This document shows, one piece after another, positions 34,700 to 47,450 of a stretch of DNA of 64,000 nt; the stretch's first letter is position 1, and each line of letters opens with the position of its first letter. The DNA lies in NCBI GenBank assembly GCA_002197995.1, contig NGZR01000002.1, forward strand, positions 7,936,001-8,000,000, given 5' to 3'. The stretch is from Gaeumannomyces sp. JS-464 (taxonomy: Eukaryota > Ascomycota > Sordariomycetes > Magnaporthales > Magnaporthaceae). Below the pieces are notes generated by a model. The model had not been told where the DNA came from, did not search any database, and saw only the letters and a list, made by a program, of their open reading frames with translations. The position numbers and the translations under genes were made by a program.

Positions 34700-34996
34700 C
34701 TAAAACCCGGACTCGACGACGAATACAACCTCATTTTCTTGATTCATGTAGTACCGTTGGTGGTTTCCATCCTCGTCCACGGTGCAGCCGAACTCTGTGG
34801 CGCCGTCCTCTGGTAAATCTATTCGGGACTTGGTGCGGATCTGCTTGCCGAGTGCCTTCGTGTGGCGCCTGTCAACCTTATTCAGGTTCTCGATGGCTCC
34901 CCCCTGGTAGAGCCACTTCTTGTGTCCTTGGAGATTGATCCCATCCGAGTCGGCACGGGCGTAGAGGATTATGTGCCAGCCAGAGCAGAGGAGTTC
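34700..34996 (-). pseudogene. C-terminal remnant of an unrecognised protein
   Basis: A 98-codon minus-strand frame with protein-like composition and a natural stop (TAG 34700-34702). It reads through WHIILYARADSDGINLQGHK, AIENLNKVDRRHTKALGKQI and YYMNQENEVVFVVESGF. There is no start codon that fits and the frame is stopped by TGA just upstream. A second protein-like minus-strand stretch (DGLVPLEIMGDCIWQELSSG) lies near 35280-35365. Probably the decayed end of a gene between the NLR and the Tc-like gene. I do not recognise the family. Confidence 0.5.
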
Positions 34997-35631
34997 TCAA
35001 GTGTACCCTGCGGGGGTGGTAGTCGGGTCGGTCTTTTCTGGCGCGGCGCCGGTGCAGTGCGTGTCGGGCGGGAGCGTGAAAAAGTTGGTAAATGTCAATG
35101 GAAAGGAGGCCCGGCAGACCAGGAGAACGTACCTACACGACCGCTACATGGACCAGCGGGGGCGAGCCAGGTCTGCTCTTATTATGTGTTCTTGGATGAT
35201 GCCGAGGCCGGAAATGCGTTCAGATGGAGCTCGTCGACAAAATTTTTGGGAAGCTGTCGGCGTTGGTTCGGTCTATCGTAAAACGGGCCGGAAGGACGTG
35301 GCCGGAGGACAGCTCTTGCCAGATACAGTCACCCATGATTTCAAGTGGTACCAGTCCGTCGTACCAGGGTATCTTTTTCTATTTGGATCCCTTTCCTATT
35401 TCCCATTATTTTTCCTGTGAAACATCTTTTTCCCATGCCCTATTCTTTTTTTCGTTTGGTCCTTTTTCTACTTCTTATCCTTCTCCCTACTTCCTGTTCT
35501 TTTCACTCCCTATCCCTCTTCCAATTCCCTGTCTATTCGAAATCCTATTTCTTTGTTTCCACTCGAAATCCATCTAATGGTTTACTATCCTGCACAGTTT
35601 CTGAACGTACTATGGCCTACTGGGGGCGATT
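34997..35631. other. Gene remnants and pyrimidine-rich spacer
   Basis: Contains a few protein-like minus-strand fragments without intact frame (see the preceding remnant). From about 35370 to 35570 it is a T/C-rich, AT-richer tract on the + strand, similar in character to the one at 26930-27375. Confidence 0.45.
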
Positions 35632-38600
35632 CTAGGTGAAAACATAGTTGACCAACAAGAACACACCGTCAACCTTGTCCTCCTTGTCACCCACAACCTT
35701 CATGCCACCACCAACCTTGACCTCCCAGCCATCCATGCTCTTAACGCCTTGCAACCCCGACCAGGTCGTCATTGTGCAGCCGCCGGCAATGGTAACCTCG
35801 CCGTTCTCCATCGTGACCCCTCAATATTCAAGGCCTGTGCGAGCTCGGCATTCTTCGAAGTCAGCGCCACGGACCGCACAGTAAGCTTTGGCTGCCTCCT
35901 GGACCAGAACGGCAGGCGGTCCTTCAGATTGCCCAGCCTCATGCTCACGTCCGCCTCCCTGCCCTTCTCGCACGCCCGCAGCAGCCTCCACGAGAAGTCG
36001 TGCCACTCGTTGACAAAGTCGTTCTTGAGGTCCCAGAAGCCCCAGAAGCCCTCCGGGCCGGCCCCCTCGGCCTGCACCGCCCTGGCGAGGTCCTGCACGG
36101 CCTCGCCCGCCGCCTTGCGGAGGCGCGCGCCGCCGTCCTGCGCCGTGTACTGCAGGTACAGGACGACGTCGCCGATGGTCTCGTAGTCGAACCGCGGCAG
36201 CTCGGCCGGCAGGTCGAGGCGCCAGGTGGAGACGGCCCCCGCGCCCTCGAAGGGCATGTATCTTGCGCCCGCAAAGGATAGCTCGAAGACGCCGGCATCG
36301 TGAAAGCCGGTGCTGATGGCCACCGAGGAGATGGGCACGAGGTCGTACCGGAAGGCCGAGCGGTCGGTGGAGGCATACTCGGCGCCTGTCATGGCTGTCG
36401 GCGACACGCGGTACTTGTGGCTTTGGAGCGTGAGCGCGGCGTTGACGCCGCCTTGCGGGCCGACGACGGCAGGGGTCGAGACGGCGATGGAGCGGAGGCG
36501 GCGCATGTAGTGGCCGGGGAAGTCCATGTCGAAGAGACTTTCGTCGAGAGAGATTGTGGCGGTGCCGTTATAGCGGAGGTTGATGAGAGCCACGGGTGCA
36601 ATCTGGCGAAGGGATATTGTGTTGTTGATCTCAAAATTGCTAGGCACGTCTGCGCTGGAAAGCTGTCCCAGGCGCTTCAGATCCAGCCAAAGGTCGTCAG
36701 CGGCCAGGAGACCATCATAAGACGCGTCCCAATATCCCGCAGCGGGTCGGAGGATCAAGATGGAGCGCCCCTGCTCAAAGGAGAGTGATTTCTCGGCTTT
36801 CTGCACAGCACTCATGGTTAGGGTGTAAGCCTGGTGATAAGGCGTGCGCAGCCTCTTCTTCATCCAACCGTACAACTGCTCGTTGGTGCACTTTGTGCGA
36901 TACCAGGCCTCCATTTGTTAAGCGTCGTCCAGGTCGGCTTGCTGCATTTCCGCCTCTTTGATAGCCCCCTGGATCCTGGTACGCTGTATTTCGATCTGCT
37001 TGTCGATGGCCTCGACCTCCTTGCGCTCAATGGCCAACACGAGCCTCTCGCCGAAGGACCGCAGCTCAGCGACCAGTTCCTGAGCGCGGTGGAGGAGAAC
37101 ATCAAATCTCTGGCGTGGGAGCGGCCCGGTCGTTTCCGCAGACATGACGTTGAGGGCTTCGGATAGACCCAGGCCGGCCTTGCTCAGGGCCACGAGGGCG
37201 CCGGGGTCGATGGGAGGGTCGACGAGGGCGTACGTCACTGGACGACCCTCTATGTCGAGCGAGTTGCGGATGTTATAGAGCCTCTTGCTAACCGTATTGC
37301 GTAGGTCCTTGAACTTTGGATTCAGCGGCACGCAAAAGTAGGCCGTCTTGAGAATGCCGAGCTCGGCCCCGTCTGCTCCTGTCACCCCGAGAGCTCCTTG
37401 CAAGCGTTGGCAGCACCGGTTCGGACGAGCTCGGCGGAGAATGACAGCCCGAGCTCGTTCTCCACTTCTTTAACCGATAGCGAGGCATATGTCTCAAAGT
37501 CGTAAACCTTGGCCTTCTTCTTAGACACAAGCCGTGGCAGCTTCGGAGGCTCGGGCCCCAGAACGTGGGCAGCCTCGATATACCGTTCCGTCGCGAGCGG
37601 AAGGCTCTCCATGGTGCCTCTCCGGAAGTGCACATCCCCTGCTGCCAGCAGGATCTCGGCGTACTTCATAACGATCCATTTCATATAGGCTTGGGGCTGC
37701 CGCGGGCGGATGCATGGACGAGGGCACCGTGGGAGCGGCGCTCGAGCAGTGCCATGCTGATGTCGATGGGCATAGAGGAGTCCAGATCCAGAGTCTCGTC
37801 CTTTCCTTTCGCGGCGATGCGGCGTGCGATGTCTTGGAACGGTGGGAACCTCCAGCATGAAGTGAAGTCCTGCTTTTGGACGACAGTCATTGGGTCTTGA
37901 CCTTCGCCTCCACTGAGCTGCACGGGACGGTACACGTCAACATCGACGGTAGGGTCAAAGACAAGACGAGCGACATCGAGAGCAGCGTTATACTGTTGCG
38001 TGGCATAAAAGCGCTCGACTGCCAGCAAAACCGAGTGCAGACCCACCTCCCAGTCGTAGGATAGACATGGGCTGGGCGAGTTCGTGGTAACGAGCTTGTG
38101 TCTTCTCCGCCACCGGTCCCCAATCATACCGGCCAAAGCTTCCCGGGAATCGCTGGGGGCTCCTACCACCCATATAATCGAAAATGTGTTTCAGTGGGTG
38201 CTTCCGAGGGCCGACCTTTTGCATCAGCTCTGCGAAAAAGCCGTGATCGACCATGGCCATCGATATCATCTTATCCAGGATGTCGGGCGCCCACTACCTG
38301 GCCCCTCTCATTTCCGCTCTCGGAACCATGAAGTAGCTGACGCTGGTACCGTCCGGACTTTGGGAGCTAAGGGCAAGGCCCAGCGGTGCCGTAGTCTCAC
38401 TGTAAGACATGGTCCAGGTTATCGATTCGAGCTGGCGTGAAGGGGCTGCGGCTTTGTTGACGTTTTCGAACGCTGATGGGATAAAAAGGACGGACCTTCC
38501 GCCGTTCCCGTTATTGGGACCATAAAGCCTATCCAACTCCTTCCGGACTTCCTGCCTCATTAAGCTAATAGAGCCCTCAGCGGCCGACCTTGCAGTTGTG

Positions 38601-41600
38601 ACTTTCTGGAATGCGACATCCAGCGGTCGGGGACTCGGTTTATATCCCACCGTCTGCACAGACGAGACGGCGCGCATCTGGTCCTCGGAGAAGACGAACA
38701 TACCGACGAGCTTGCCGCGAGCCTTTTCAACGGCTGGAGATTTGCTCTTGTGGCTCACCAGAAGCGTCAGGTTGTTCTGGCCCGGGTTTTGGCTGAAGAC
38801 AGGCTCGAAGAGAAAGTCGGTCACAGAAGGGAGTTCATCCTCGATACTGAGGCTGGTCGAACACACGCGCTTAGGCGACCAGGACCCCCCTGACAAGCTC
38901 GGTCCAGCTCATGCTGAGCTCCCACATGCGTTTGGGCTGGGAGGCGGTGCCCTGGCGGTGTCGGAGCTCCTCCAGCTTCTCCAAGTCAAAAACGCTCATG
39001 CTCTTGTCATTGCCGAGCGTCTTGGCCAAAAGCTGCGGCATGAAGACGTAGAGACGCGAGCCGTCAACGACGGGGACGAGATACGTTCCCGTCGTGGTCA
39101 CCCTCCTGCCCTCCCACTCAATTTCCGTTGAAGGCACGTCCATGTCCATTTTGACCCAAGACCGCCAGAAGCACCCATAAGGCTTGTAATTGACGACCAG
39201 GCTGCGGTAGTAGAATATGTAAGGGGAAGACCGGGCCGGCGCGAACAGATGGAAAGTGTCTGCCCCTGTGTCTATGGCGGACTCGGTTTGATCATCGTGC
39301 ACGTACGCCACAATTTCGAGGCTCGAAATCTCGTTCAGGCCGTATATATACGCCTTCACCGAATCGGCGAACGTCTCCATGCTGAGCCCCTTTGCACGAG
39401 GCTAGCCTCCAGCTCATCGAACAGCGGGCTTTTGTCGTCGCGCAGGCTTGCATCCAGCCACTTTTCTGGGTAGAGAAAAAGCTTGCGGTGGGCCTCCCAG
39501 ATGTCGTGCTGTGAGCGCCACTGCCACTCTTCACGGATCAGGGTACCTTTTGGCACGGCCGCTTCCTCGCCCATGAAGCACCGCTGTACAAACAGCTGGA
39601 TGATCGCGATGGTCAGTTTGATGCGAGACGTCCGCAGCTGCTGGCCCATCTGCACGTTGACGAGGAGGTGCTCAAAAAGTCCGTCTACGTCCTCGATCTT
39701 GAGTTTCGTCTTGACGACGTCATGTTGAAGTAGATACGCCACGAGAGCCGCGCGCCGGTTCTCCATCAGGCCCGCGTCGGACTTGGAGCGCTGCGTAGGC
39801 GATAGGCATGCCTGAAGGTGTTCGACGGCCTCCTTATCCTTGGGCAGGGGAGCGAGCGTCCTGCTTGGTTGGGCGAGGCAAAAGAGCGTCGCCTTCGAGA
39901 CGCCAAATTCGCCGCCGGCGGCCCGCGAAAGCCGCTCGTCAAAGCCAATAATCTCCTGAAGTTTCAAGAGGTCTTCTAGGCTTCGTATAGGGCGCAGCGT
40001 GGTATTTCCGCTGCCAACCGATGGGAACATGTGCTCCACGACAACGAGGAGCCGGGTCTGGTCCCATCCAGTGCATGAGCCGATCTTGGCCGCAATGGCA
40101 TCCATAGCCGTATCTGGCGGCGTTCTCGACAGCCACGCGAAAAGGTCTATGAGGCGGTTGAACCTTTCGGCAAGGGGGCGAATTTTCCCTGCGACCGTGT
40201 CTCGAAAATCACGGTACTGTCTCAGGCGAACAAAATCTCCCGTCTTGGGCTCGTTGAAGTCAAGGGAGAGGATTCCGTTGCTCGTTGGAAGCCCTGCCTG
40301 GAGCGACTTGACCTCGTCCGCGGTCAGATTCAACAGCGAATAGATGCTTCCAACGCGAACTATGGCCTCCTGGATATCGGCAACCTGCTTAGACTTGGCT
40401 GCGGCTGTGACGAACTCTATGGGAAGAGGCTGAGGAACCGGCATCTTGGCGGTTGACCAGCACAGTTTCTGGATAGCGAGGCTCCCAGCCAGGCGGCGGG
40501 GCTGCCTGGCGCTCATTGTGTACGGCGGCCATGTCTGGCTTTTGCTGTCAAAGGGCAATTCGAGGCCGTTTATCTCGAGTTTGGGGGTCGGATCCCCGAC
40601 TTCAGCCTCGGGGCAGCTAAAAGTGTACGTATCCGTGGACGAAGGGACGAAAAAGAAATCCGTTGCTCCTTCCATGGTGGTGTCATTGCCATCTGAATCC
40701 AAAGTGGCCAGGGCTTGTAGCAAGGCCAGGGCTGATTCCTGAGTGGCAGGGGCATCAGTAACCTCTAAGCCGCTGCCTTTGACCTTGACAATCTTGGTCA
40801 GCAACACAGAGACCATGTTGGCACCGAGATCTGGAAGGAGATCTTTGCATGCTTTGATGATGAGTTCTTGAAGATATTCGCGGACAATGACTGGCCTGGC
40901 CAGCTCGGCGAAGGCCGAGCGGCAGTACTGGATTGAGGCGATGCTGCTATCTGGCCTGTCGAGAGGTTGAAACGTTTTCGAATAACGTTGCGTGGCTGGA
41001 CAAACTGCTTGTGGAGTAGATCGACTGCTTCATTGGCTCAGGGGAAGCAGTGGCCAGTTTCCGCAGCGACGAACGTTCCTCTGAGGTGGGTCGACCAGCA
41101 AGCCGAACCTCGGCCTGGAACGAACTGCCGGCTCGGATACTCCCGGGGGTGAGGGTGATCTTCTCTGGCCACGACTTGGCGGCCTTGACCGCTGCTTGAA
41201 GGCCGTCAGGGTCGTGAAGGAGATGGCCGCGCTGCAATGCCGTCTGCCTTCGACGAATTCGAATACGTCTTGGCTCGTCTTTGCGTCAAATACCTGAGAG
41301 GCACAGCTCGCGACCTGCTCTGCGCTGGTCTGGCTATTTGCCAGTTTGTCGGCGTACAGAAACGGTAGCGCCTCGCGCAGCTCGAGAGCCCCCTTGTTGA
41401 TGGCCGACAGCAGGACAAACCCTTGACGGGGATCGCTGGAAAGTGTCCCCTCATGGCTGCCGAGGTTATTTAGCGCCGCATCGAGTGATTGAACCGTCCA
41501 GCCGGAGTCCATCAGAACCTGCCATCTCTTGACGGCGTCGAGCATAGCCCCTAGATGTTGTAAAGGGTCATCTTGACCGGCGGCGCGATCCAGAAAAAGG

Positions 41601-43165
41601 CCGAAGAACGTCGCAGCGTCCTTTGGATTCACATCGAGAATCGAACACAGCAGTCGGTAGCGGTACAGCCTGGAGAAAGACTCGACATCCAGACGGGAGT
41701 CCGTTTCCTTGTCGAGGCCCGCAGCTCCTGTCAATACGTCAAAAAGCTCTACAGGCCACTTGATGGCCCGGCAGACCGCTTCCACTTCCGCGTTCAGGGT
41801 AGGGTACTGGCTGCTGCCCTTGCCGCTAACCAAGCTGGGGAAGAGCGTGGCAAGCACGGATCGAGGGAAGAGCTTGAAGATGGTTGCATTTTCCCCGAAG
41901 GAGTCTAGATCTCCCCAGAGCGGCAGCAGAGCCACCGGGTGCATCTTGACCAGGCTCCCGAGCTTGACAAGCGCCGCGAGGGATTTTACCACGAGGGCCA
42001 TGGCAGAGAAAGGGCCCCTTTCCCCGTCGCAGCCGGATATCTCCGTTTCCAGGCGACTCAGAGGGTAGACGGCCGAGTCGAGCTCTTTAATGGTCCAACC
42101 GAGCTTCGCCTTGAGACGCAAGAACGCCTGTAACCGGAAGGCTACATCCCGGTTCAAAGCAGCGAACGGAGGCGAAGATGCGCCTGAGAGAAGCTGGAGG
42201 TGCTCGAGGGTCCCATCAAATTCGCTGGACCCGTCGCTGTTGACGATGACTAGGTCTTGACCAAAGCACTGTGTCTTCGTCAAGTCCAAAACGTCCTGGA
42301 AGTCGGTGCCGGCTCGAGGCATAAGCTGACGCTTGATGTAGGATAGGCCGTCCCCTTTCTCTCGGTCCTGCATAGCGTTCGAATCTTTATACCCCCAGAG
42401 ATCCTCCACGGCCCAGGGGCATCCAGTGGCGATTCCGGGAGACTCCGGTGACAGGCTTGTGATCAGGTCGGCAAACCAGCCTGGAAAGAATGTTTCCCCA
42501 GTTATTGCTGCAAACTCGGACTGCTCCATGTGGAGGCACTCGGCAGCCTGGTGCCTTTCAGGCACCTCGGCGATGCCTCTTGCGAGGTTGTGCTTGGCCA
42601 CATCGTCGGCATTCCGGATCTGGGGAAATTCGATGGAAAGAAATTGGGGGGTTGTAAACACATCGCTCAGCTCGTCCATTCCAATCCCGAAAGTGCCGAG
42701 GATTTGCGGGTCGTGGCACGGGTTTGGTTGTAGGGGAAACGATTGAAAGGAAACATCTGCTTCGAGATGATGCTGTACACCTCCGTGTCGGTGTTGCCGG
42801 GCGCGTAGACAGGCTCATGGGTCCCGTCAGGGGTGAGTTCATAGACTTCGGCGTCCCGTGGGGTGTTGTGGGCGGTGATCTTGGTCTTCGGCTTCCCCTG
42901 AGTCGGCACGCTCTTGAAGTTTTCCGGCTCGTCCACGTATCTGACGAATGACTTGAGCGTCTCCGTGACCAGGCTGATGTAAGGAATCAGGGTCATGGCG
43001 TTGGCGCAGCTGAGCTCCAGATTCATCGATCCGGTCTGCGCTCTATGAGAACGTCAAGAAGCGACTTGGGAGAACCAGGGACACTCTTCCCGTCGAGGAA
43101 AGACATCAAGTCGGCAAATTATGCCGAAAGGCTGGTGACGGAGCAGCAGGCCGAAGCCGCCAGCC
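35632..43165 (-). pseudogene. Tc insecticidal toxin complex A-subunit-like gene, frame-broken
   Basis: A 7.5 kb minus-strand gene homologous to TcA subunits of bacterial toxin complexes (TcdA family), which form the pore and injection device. Order along the gene: a virulence-plasmid-A-like N-terminal part (about 43.15-41.0 kb), the neuraminidase-like region (40.8-39.3 kb, with TSRIKLTIAIIQLFVQRC and HDIWEAHRKLFLYPEKWL), a middle part (39.4-37.4 kb), a helical stretch (37.4-36.9 kb) and the TcB-binding/pore part with MDFPGHYMRRLRSIAVS (about 36500). The end is TAG 35632-35634. Open segments are 42667-43026, 41030-42679, 40947-41237, 39356-40816, 38871-39380, 38294-38896, 37681-38169, 37382-37858, 36918-37403 and 35769-36914, lying in changing frames. 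True nonsense codons are TAA 43119-43121 and TAA 36918-36920. The 5' end is lost near 43165. Many frame slips match the window's indel pattern, but the nonsense codons indicate decay. Bacterial origin by horizontal transfer is likely. Confidence 0.8.
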
Positions 43166-43710
43166 GAGGCAATCTCCGTGGAAAGCTGTGGAAGTTGCAT
43201 GACCAGTCAGGAGTCCACGTTAGCGACTGCTTTAACATCCGTGGCAACGTGGTTGAGAGCTCGTTCTTCTTGGCCAACGATTACAAGTCGGTCATAGACT
43301 GGGACGCACCAGGGAAGGTGCCTCTGGAACTCCTCGGAACTTCAAAGTGGGGGGACAACTAGGAGGCCTGGGATCAAGCAATCACGCAAATGAAGGAGAT
43401 TCGCACAAAGATTGATATCGCACGGCGGAACTAGGACAACCCCCAATCGACTCTGAAGCTCATGGATGTCTTTATGAGAGACTTGGCGGCTTTCAACGCC
43501 GATTCCAGAGGAAGACTAGCAGCACAAGTTGGGCAAGAGAGATAGACCAAGATCTACGCCACCCAGGCAGGTGGAAACAACACTTTGCAATACAAGGACC
43601 TGGATCTAGTAGATGACATCAAGAGTCTCGAAGGCTACCGGGTTGGGTTCGAAAAAGCCTCTAGAGTGGTTGGTAACCACCATTTTCGGTATCAGAACAA
43701 GAAACGTTGA
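43166..43710 (+). pseudogene. Unrecognised protein-coding remnant with three in-frame TAG codons
   Basis: One + strand frame stays protein-like from about 43122 to TGA 43708-43710 but is cut by TAG at 43360, 43432 and 43543 (first bases). Segments read LRGKLWKLHDQSGVHVSDCF, FFLANDYKSVIDWDAPGKVP, then after the first TAG EAWDQAITQMKEIRTKIDI, then NPQSTLKLMDVFMRDLAAFN, then KIYATQAGGNNTLQYKDLDL. Every TAG could derive from CAG by one C-to-T change. It overlaps, antisense, the surviving 5' end of the Tc-like gene, so the boundary between the two marks a rearrangement. Family not recognised. Confidence 0.6.
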
Positions 43711-44837
43711 TCACGCGGTAGACAACGCTCGTGGGGAAAAAAGGGAGGCTGAGACGGGAAAGGGTTCGACCGAACCCATGTATAACTCTACTATCTCAGC
43801 ACTGCTCTGGGCTGGCAAGGGCCTGTGTCGGGAGAGGTCTGCTACGAGTCCTTCCTGTGGTGTCGTATCATCTCAAGATTTTTTTTTTTTATTTCTTTTA
43901 CCGGCGTGCTATGATTGCTGCCCCCGCGAACCCCTCCCTACCTGCGCACGCGTATGTGCTCCGCCAAGCTCTGGACCACGAAGGCGGGGGGCCCCGGCTG
44001 CAGTATTTGGCCCTCACCAACCGGTCGCGCGGGAACAGCGTCTCAATGGTTGCTATATGCGATAAGCCTGTCTTTTAACGTCCCTCGGCGCCCAGAGTGT
44101 GCCTAGGTAGGTACCCAGGCAGCCCGTCATGCCTGGGCAGGCCAGCAAGCAGAGAGTATCATTTGCGCATGGTATTTTTGTCCGACGAACGATCGCGGAG
44201 CAGGCAGTCTGCCTCTTCGCCTAGAGACGCAGCTTTCGTTCTGTGCCATCGAACCGGATTGGCGTGGGCGACAGGTTGTTTGGATAGCAATACCTCAACC
44301 TGAGACGTTGCACGACGTCTGTTGGCCAAAGGAGGGCGCCCAGGACCAACAACCTGAAACCATCCATACTGACAACACCCATACTCTAGAAGGCCATTCG
44401 CAACCGCTAAAAATTGCTTCTGTATCGCCAACGCGCCTTAGATTTCCCTGTGCCAGGACGTTGGAAGGATGGAGGAGATATTTCGCAAGCTGGTCGGAAG
44501 CAAGTCGATCGGTGGATGCGGGAAGCTCTGGGGGCTGTGGTGTTCGAGGCTGTAAGCGGTCGCCTCGATGGCTGGGTAGTGGGAAGGCGGTAACCTATGA
44601 CCCTCCGCAGCCCAGAACCGCCAGTGGCCAGTTGGGAGACGTCGAGATTTAGGCATCCGGCAGCTAATGAACGGCTTGCTCAAACGGTTATCGATAGACT
44701 CGGACGTCGGTGGAGAGCGGTTGTTTTTATTACCTTCTTTTATCTCATCCATCACCAATGCTTTCCTCGCATCGTAGTCATCCACTTGATTTCTCCCCCT
44801 TTATCATCGGTGTGTCGACAACTTTAGGCTCCATACC
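43711..44837. other. Gene-free stretch upstream of the FHA-kinase
   Basis: No supported gene. Includes a T11 run (43879-43889), a GGTTCGACCGAACC palindrome near 43765, and a CCTAGGTAGGTACC motif at about 44102. It should contain the promoter of the gene at 44838. Confidence 0.55.
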
Positions 44838-47045
44838 ATGGCAGACCTCGATTCCGTGGCATATTTGCACCCGGGCGAGCTCACAGCCGGAGCATCTGCA
44901 GCACTGCAAGCCATCAACGACCCCAAGAACGAAAACAGGTATCTTGCACCACGTCGCCAAGAATCACCGTCTCCCGGCCCGCGCCCGCGCTCTGCGCACG
45001 ATTGGGAGGATGACGAGATGGAATCAGCGTCTTGTCAAAGGTACAGCTCTCTGGAATACACGCCCTGTCTCGAAGTACGGCTCGATGTCATTCCCAAGGG
45101 CCATCGCGGCATCGTTGCCGGCTGGGATACCCGCGCGGATATTGTGCTCCCATACTTCAAGGGGATCAGCTTTCATCACTTCTCCATAACCTTCAACGAC
45201 GACTACCGTCTCGTCGTGAGGGACCTCGGATCGCAGGGGGGGACGACCGTCATGTACGGCCAACCCGACCTACGGCCGCGGACCGGCGTGGAATGGATCA
45301 TCGGCGGCGACAATTTCCTCCAGGACGTCAACTGCTTCACCATCAAGGTCGCGCCCAGGCTCCAGTTCCGGATCCTCGTGAAACCGTTCGACCGGAGCTC
45401 GGAAGCCTTCAGGGCAAAGGTCGACAAGTTCCGCGCCGGCTCGGGCGGGCTTGAGGAGATGCTTGAAGGGACGGGCATCCGCCCGGCGACGCGCCTGCCG
45501 ACCGCGGCGCAGACCCCAACCGGGGACAGCTTGCTTGTGACCAAAGCGCTCGGCAGAGGGGGCTTCGCGGCCGTCCATCATATTTGGAACGCCGGAACGG
45601 GGAGGCAGTTCGCGCGGAAGCAGCCACGGGAGAAGAAGCCAAGCCAGCACGACCTCGAGATGTGGAGGAACGAAGCCCTCCTGATGGGAAGGGTCTCCCA
45701 TGTAAGCGGACGAGGTTTCCTCTTTCGGGTGCCTCTAGATTGCTCTTCATTTTTCCTCCCTGATTCCAAGCTAACCCGCCGAAGCCAAACATTGTCAAGC
45801 TCCTAGCCTTCAATGAGGGTCCACCGCCGTCGCTTGAGCTCGAATACGTTGAAGGTGGCTCCCTCAAGGACGCTCTCAACAACGACAGGTTCTTCTCGGC
45901 AGTTCACTGCATCCAAATTTTGAGGCAGGCTACTTCTGCACTAGCCCATCTCCATGGGCTCAACATCACCCATCGTGACATTAGCCCTGGCAACATTCTC
46001 ATCAAGCGTCACGACCCGGACAAGATCATCATCAAGCTGGGGGACCTGGGCATGTCCAAGGCGGGATCAGAACTCAACAGTATCGTGGGCACCCGTCTCT
46101 ATTCGCTGCCCGAGTTTTGCGGGCCCAGGACGTCCGACGGGTGCCACACCGCCGAAAAGTACACCAAGAATGTGGACATCTGGTCTTTGGGCGTGGTTCT
46201 CGCCGAGGTGAAGTGCGAGCTGCCAGAGGAAGAGAGCGTGCACCGCAGAGACCGCAGGCGCTGGTGTCAGGACGTTCGCCAGCGGCTCAAACAGCACCAC
46301 AGAAAGACTGCGGACGACATGGTCGTCTTCCTGCTGGAGAGCATGCTGTGCATGGAGCCAGCAAGGCGCAAGGACGCCCAGGCTTGTCACGACGCGTCGC
46401 TGCTGCTGCGAGCCACCGGTCAGCACTCCCGGAAGACAGCAAGAGGGAGGAGCGACGAGAGTGACGGCGGCACCGACGCAGCAACGATCCGGCCGTCCAA
46501 TCCGGGGCACGGTGATGCGAAGCCCAGTAAAGAATCCCCCATCATCGAGGAATCGAGCGGGACCTCGACGCCGACCCAGAGCGCGTTCGAGGAATCCGAA
46601 TCCGAACCCTCTCCTTCGGAATCGCTCCCTCCGCCCGCATCGGCCTCGCAGGCGCTCTACCGGATCTGCGACCCTCTTGACAGTCACTTCGACAGATCCG
46701 ACCTTGGCGAGGCCTCCCGATTTTCCGACGATCTCGAGACGGCTCCAAGACCGGCGACACCACCAACCCCTCCCGGCCGCGCCGAGGAGGACTTGTGGCA
46801 GCCGACTTCGCCGTTCGGCGAAAACAAGGAATTGTGGGCGCCGACGCCGCCCATGTACCAGGAATCAGGCGCGATAGAGCCAGTCATGCCGCAGAAGAGA
46901 AGCCGGTAAGCACGGATGCCGAATTTGCACGCCCCCCGTTTTCTGTCGAGTGGGATGCTGACTGGGTAGGAACAGAGAGTTGGAATCATTCGAGGCCGCC
47001 ATCCTACGGCTGAAAGACTTCCAGAACGAGTCGCACCATAGCTGA
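44838..47045 (+). CDS. FHA domain-containing serine/threonine protein kinase
   Basis: Three exons: 44838-45701, 45785-46905 and 46976-47045 (684 residues); introns have GTAAGC donors and GCTAAC/GCTGAC branch sites. An FHA-like phosphothreonine-binding domain lies at about residues 80-165 (RLDVIPKGHRGIVAGW, ISFHHFSITF, DLGSQGGTTVMYG). The kinase domain starts near 230: Gly loop ALGRGGFAAVHHIW, FARKQ as the VAIK lysine, catalytic loop HRDISPGNILIK, DLG instead of DFG in KLGDLGMSK, and SLPEF for APE. The C-terminal tail is Ser/Pro/Glu-rich with LWQPTSPFGENKELWAPTPP, and a last short helix EAAILRLKDFQ. Intact, unlike its paralogue at 27551, with which it shares the position and phase of the first kinase-domain intron. 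Likely a signalling kinase; target unknown. Confidence 0.88.
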
Positions 47046-47450
47046 TGGATTCGGACTTTAAAGCGTGGTGCAATGTGGATGGTGCTGAGATGTCGCAATG
47101 TTCATGAGGCAAGGACGTGCATTGGTGTGTGTGTGTAAAACATTTTGGAGCCCCCAATCTGGAATCACGAAGCGTGCACAGCGCGAGGTCTAGGCGCCGG
47201 ATTTGGCGCCCTATGGTGGAACGAGCGCCATCATTGATTGATCCATTGTGATGACCCGCGCTTAGGTCCTGAATGGTATGTGGAGCTGGCTAGATCCCAG
47301 CGCATCAAATGTGAGGCGGCTAGCTGAGATTGCCCGATTTGCATCCTCAATCACATTTATAAAAACAACCATGGTGCGTGGAATTTCAAGCGCGTTCGTC
47401 TTCAAAACTGCCGTGGCCGCTCCCCGTATGCGCGACGGGGAACCGCGATA
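47046..47450. other. Intergenic region between the FHA-kinase and orphan gene B
   Basis: A short GT repeat at about 47125-47136 is the only structure noticed. It holds the 3' end of the kinase gene and the promoter of the next gene. Confidence 0.55.
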
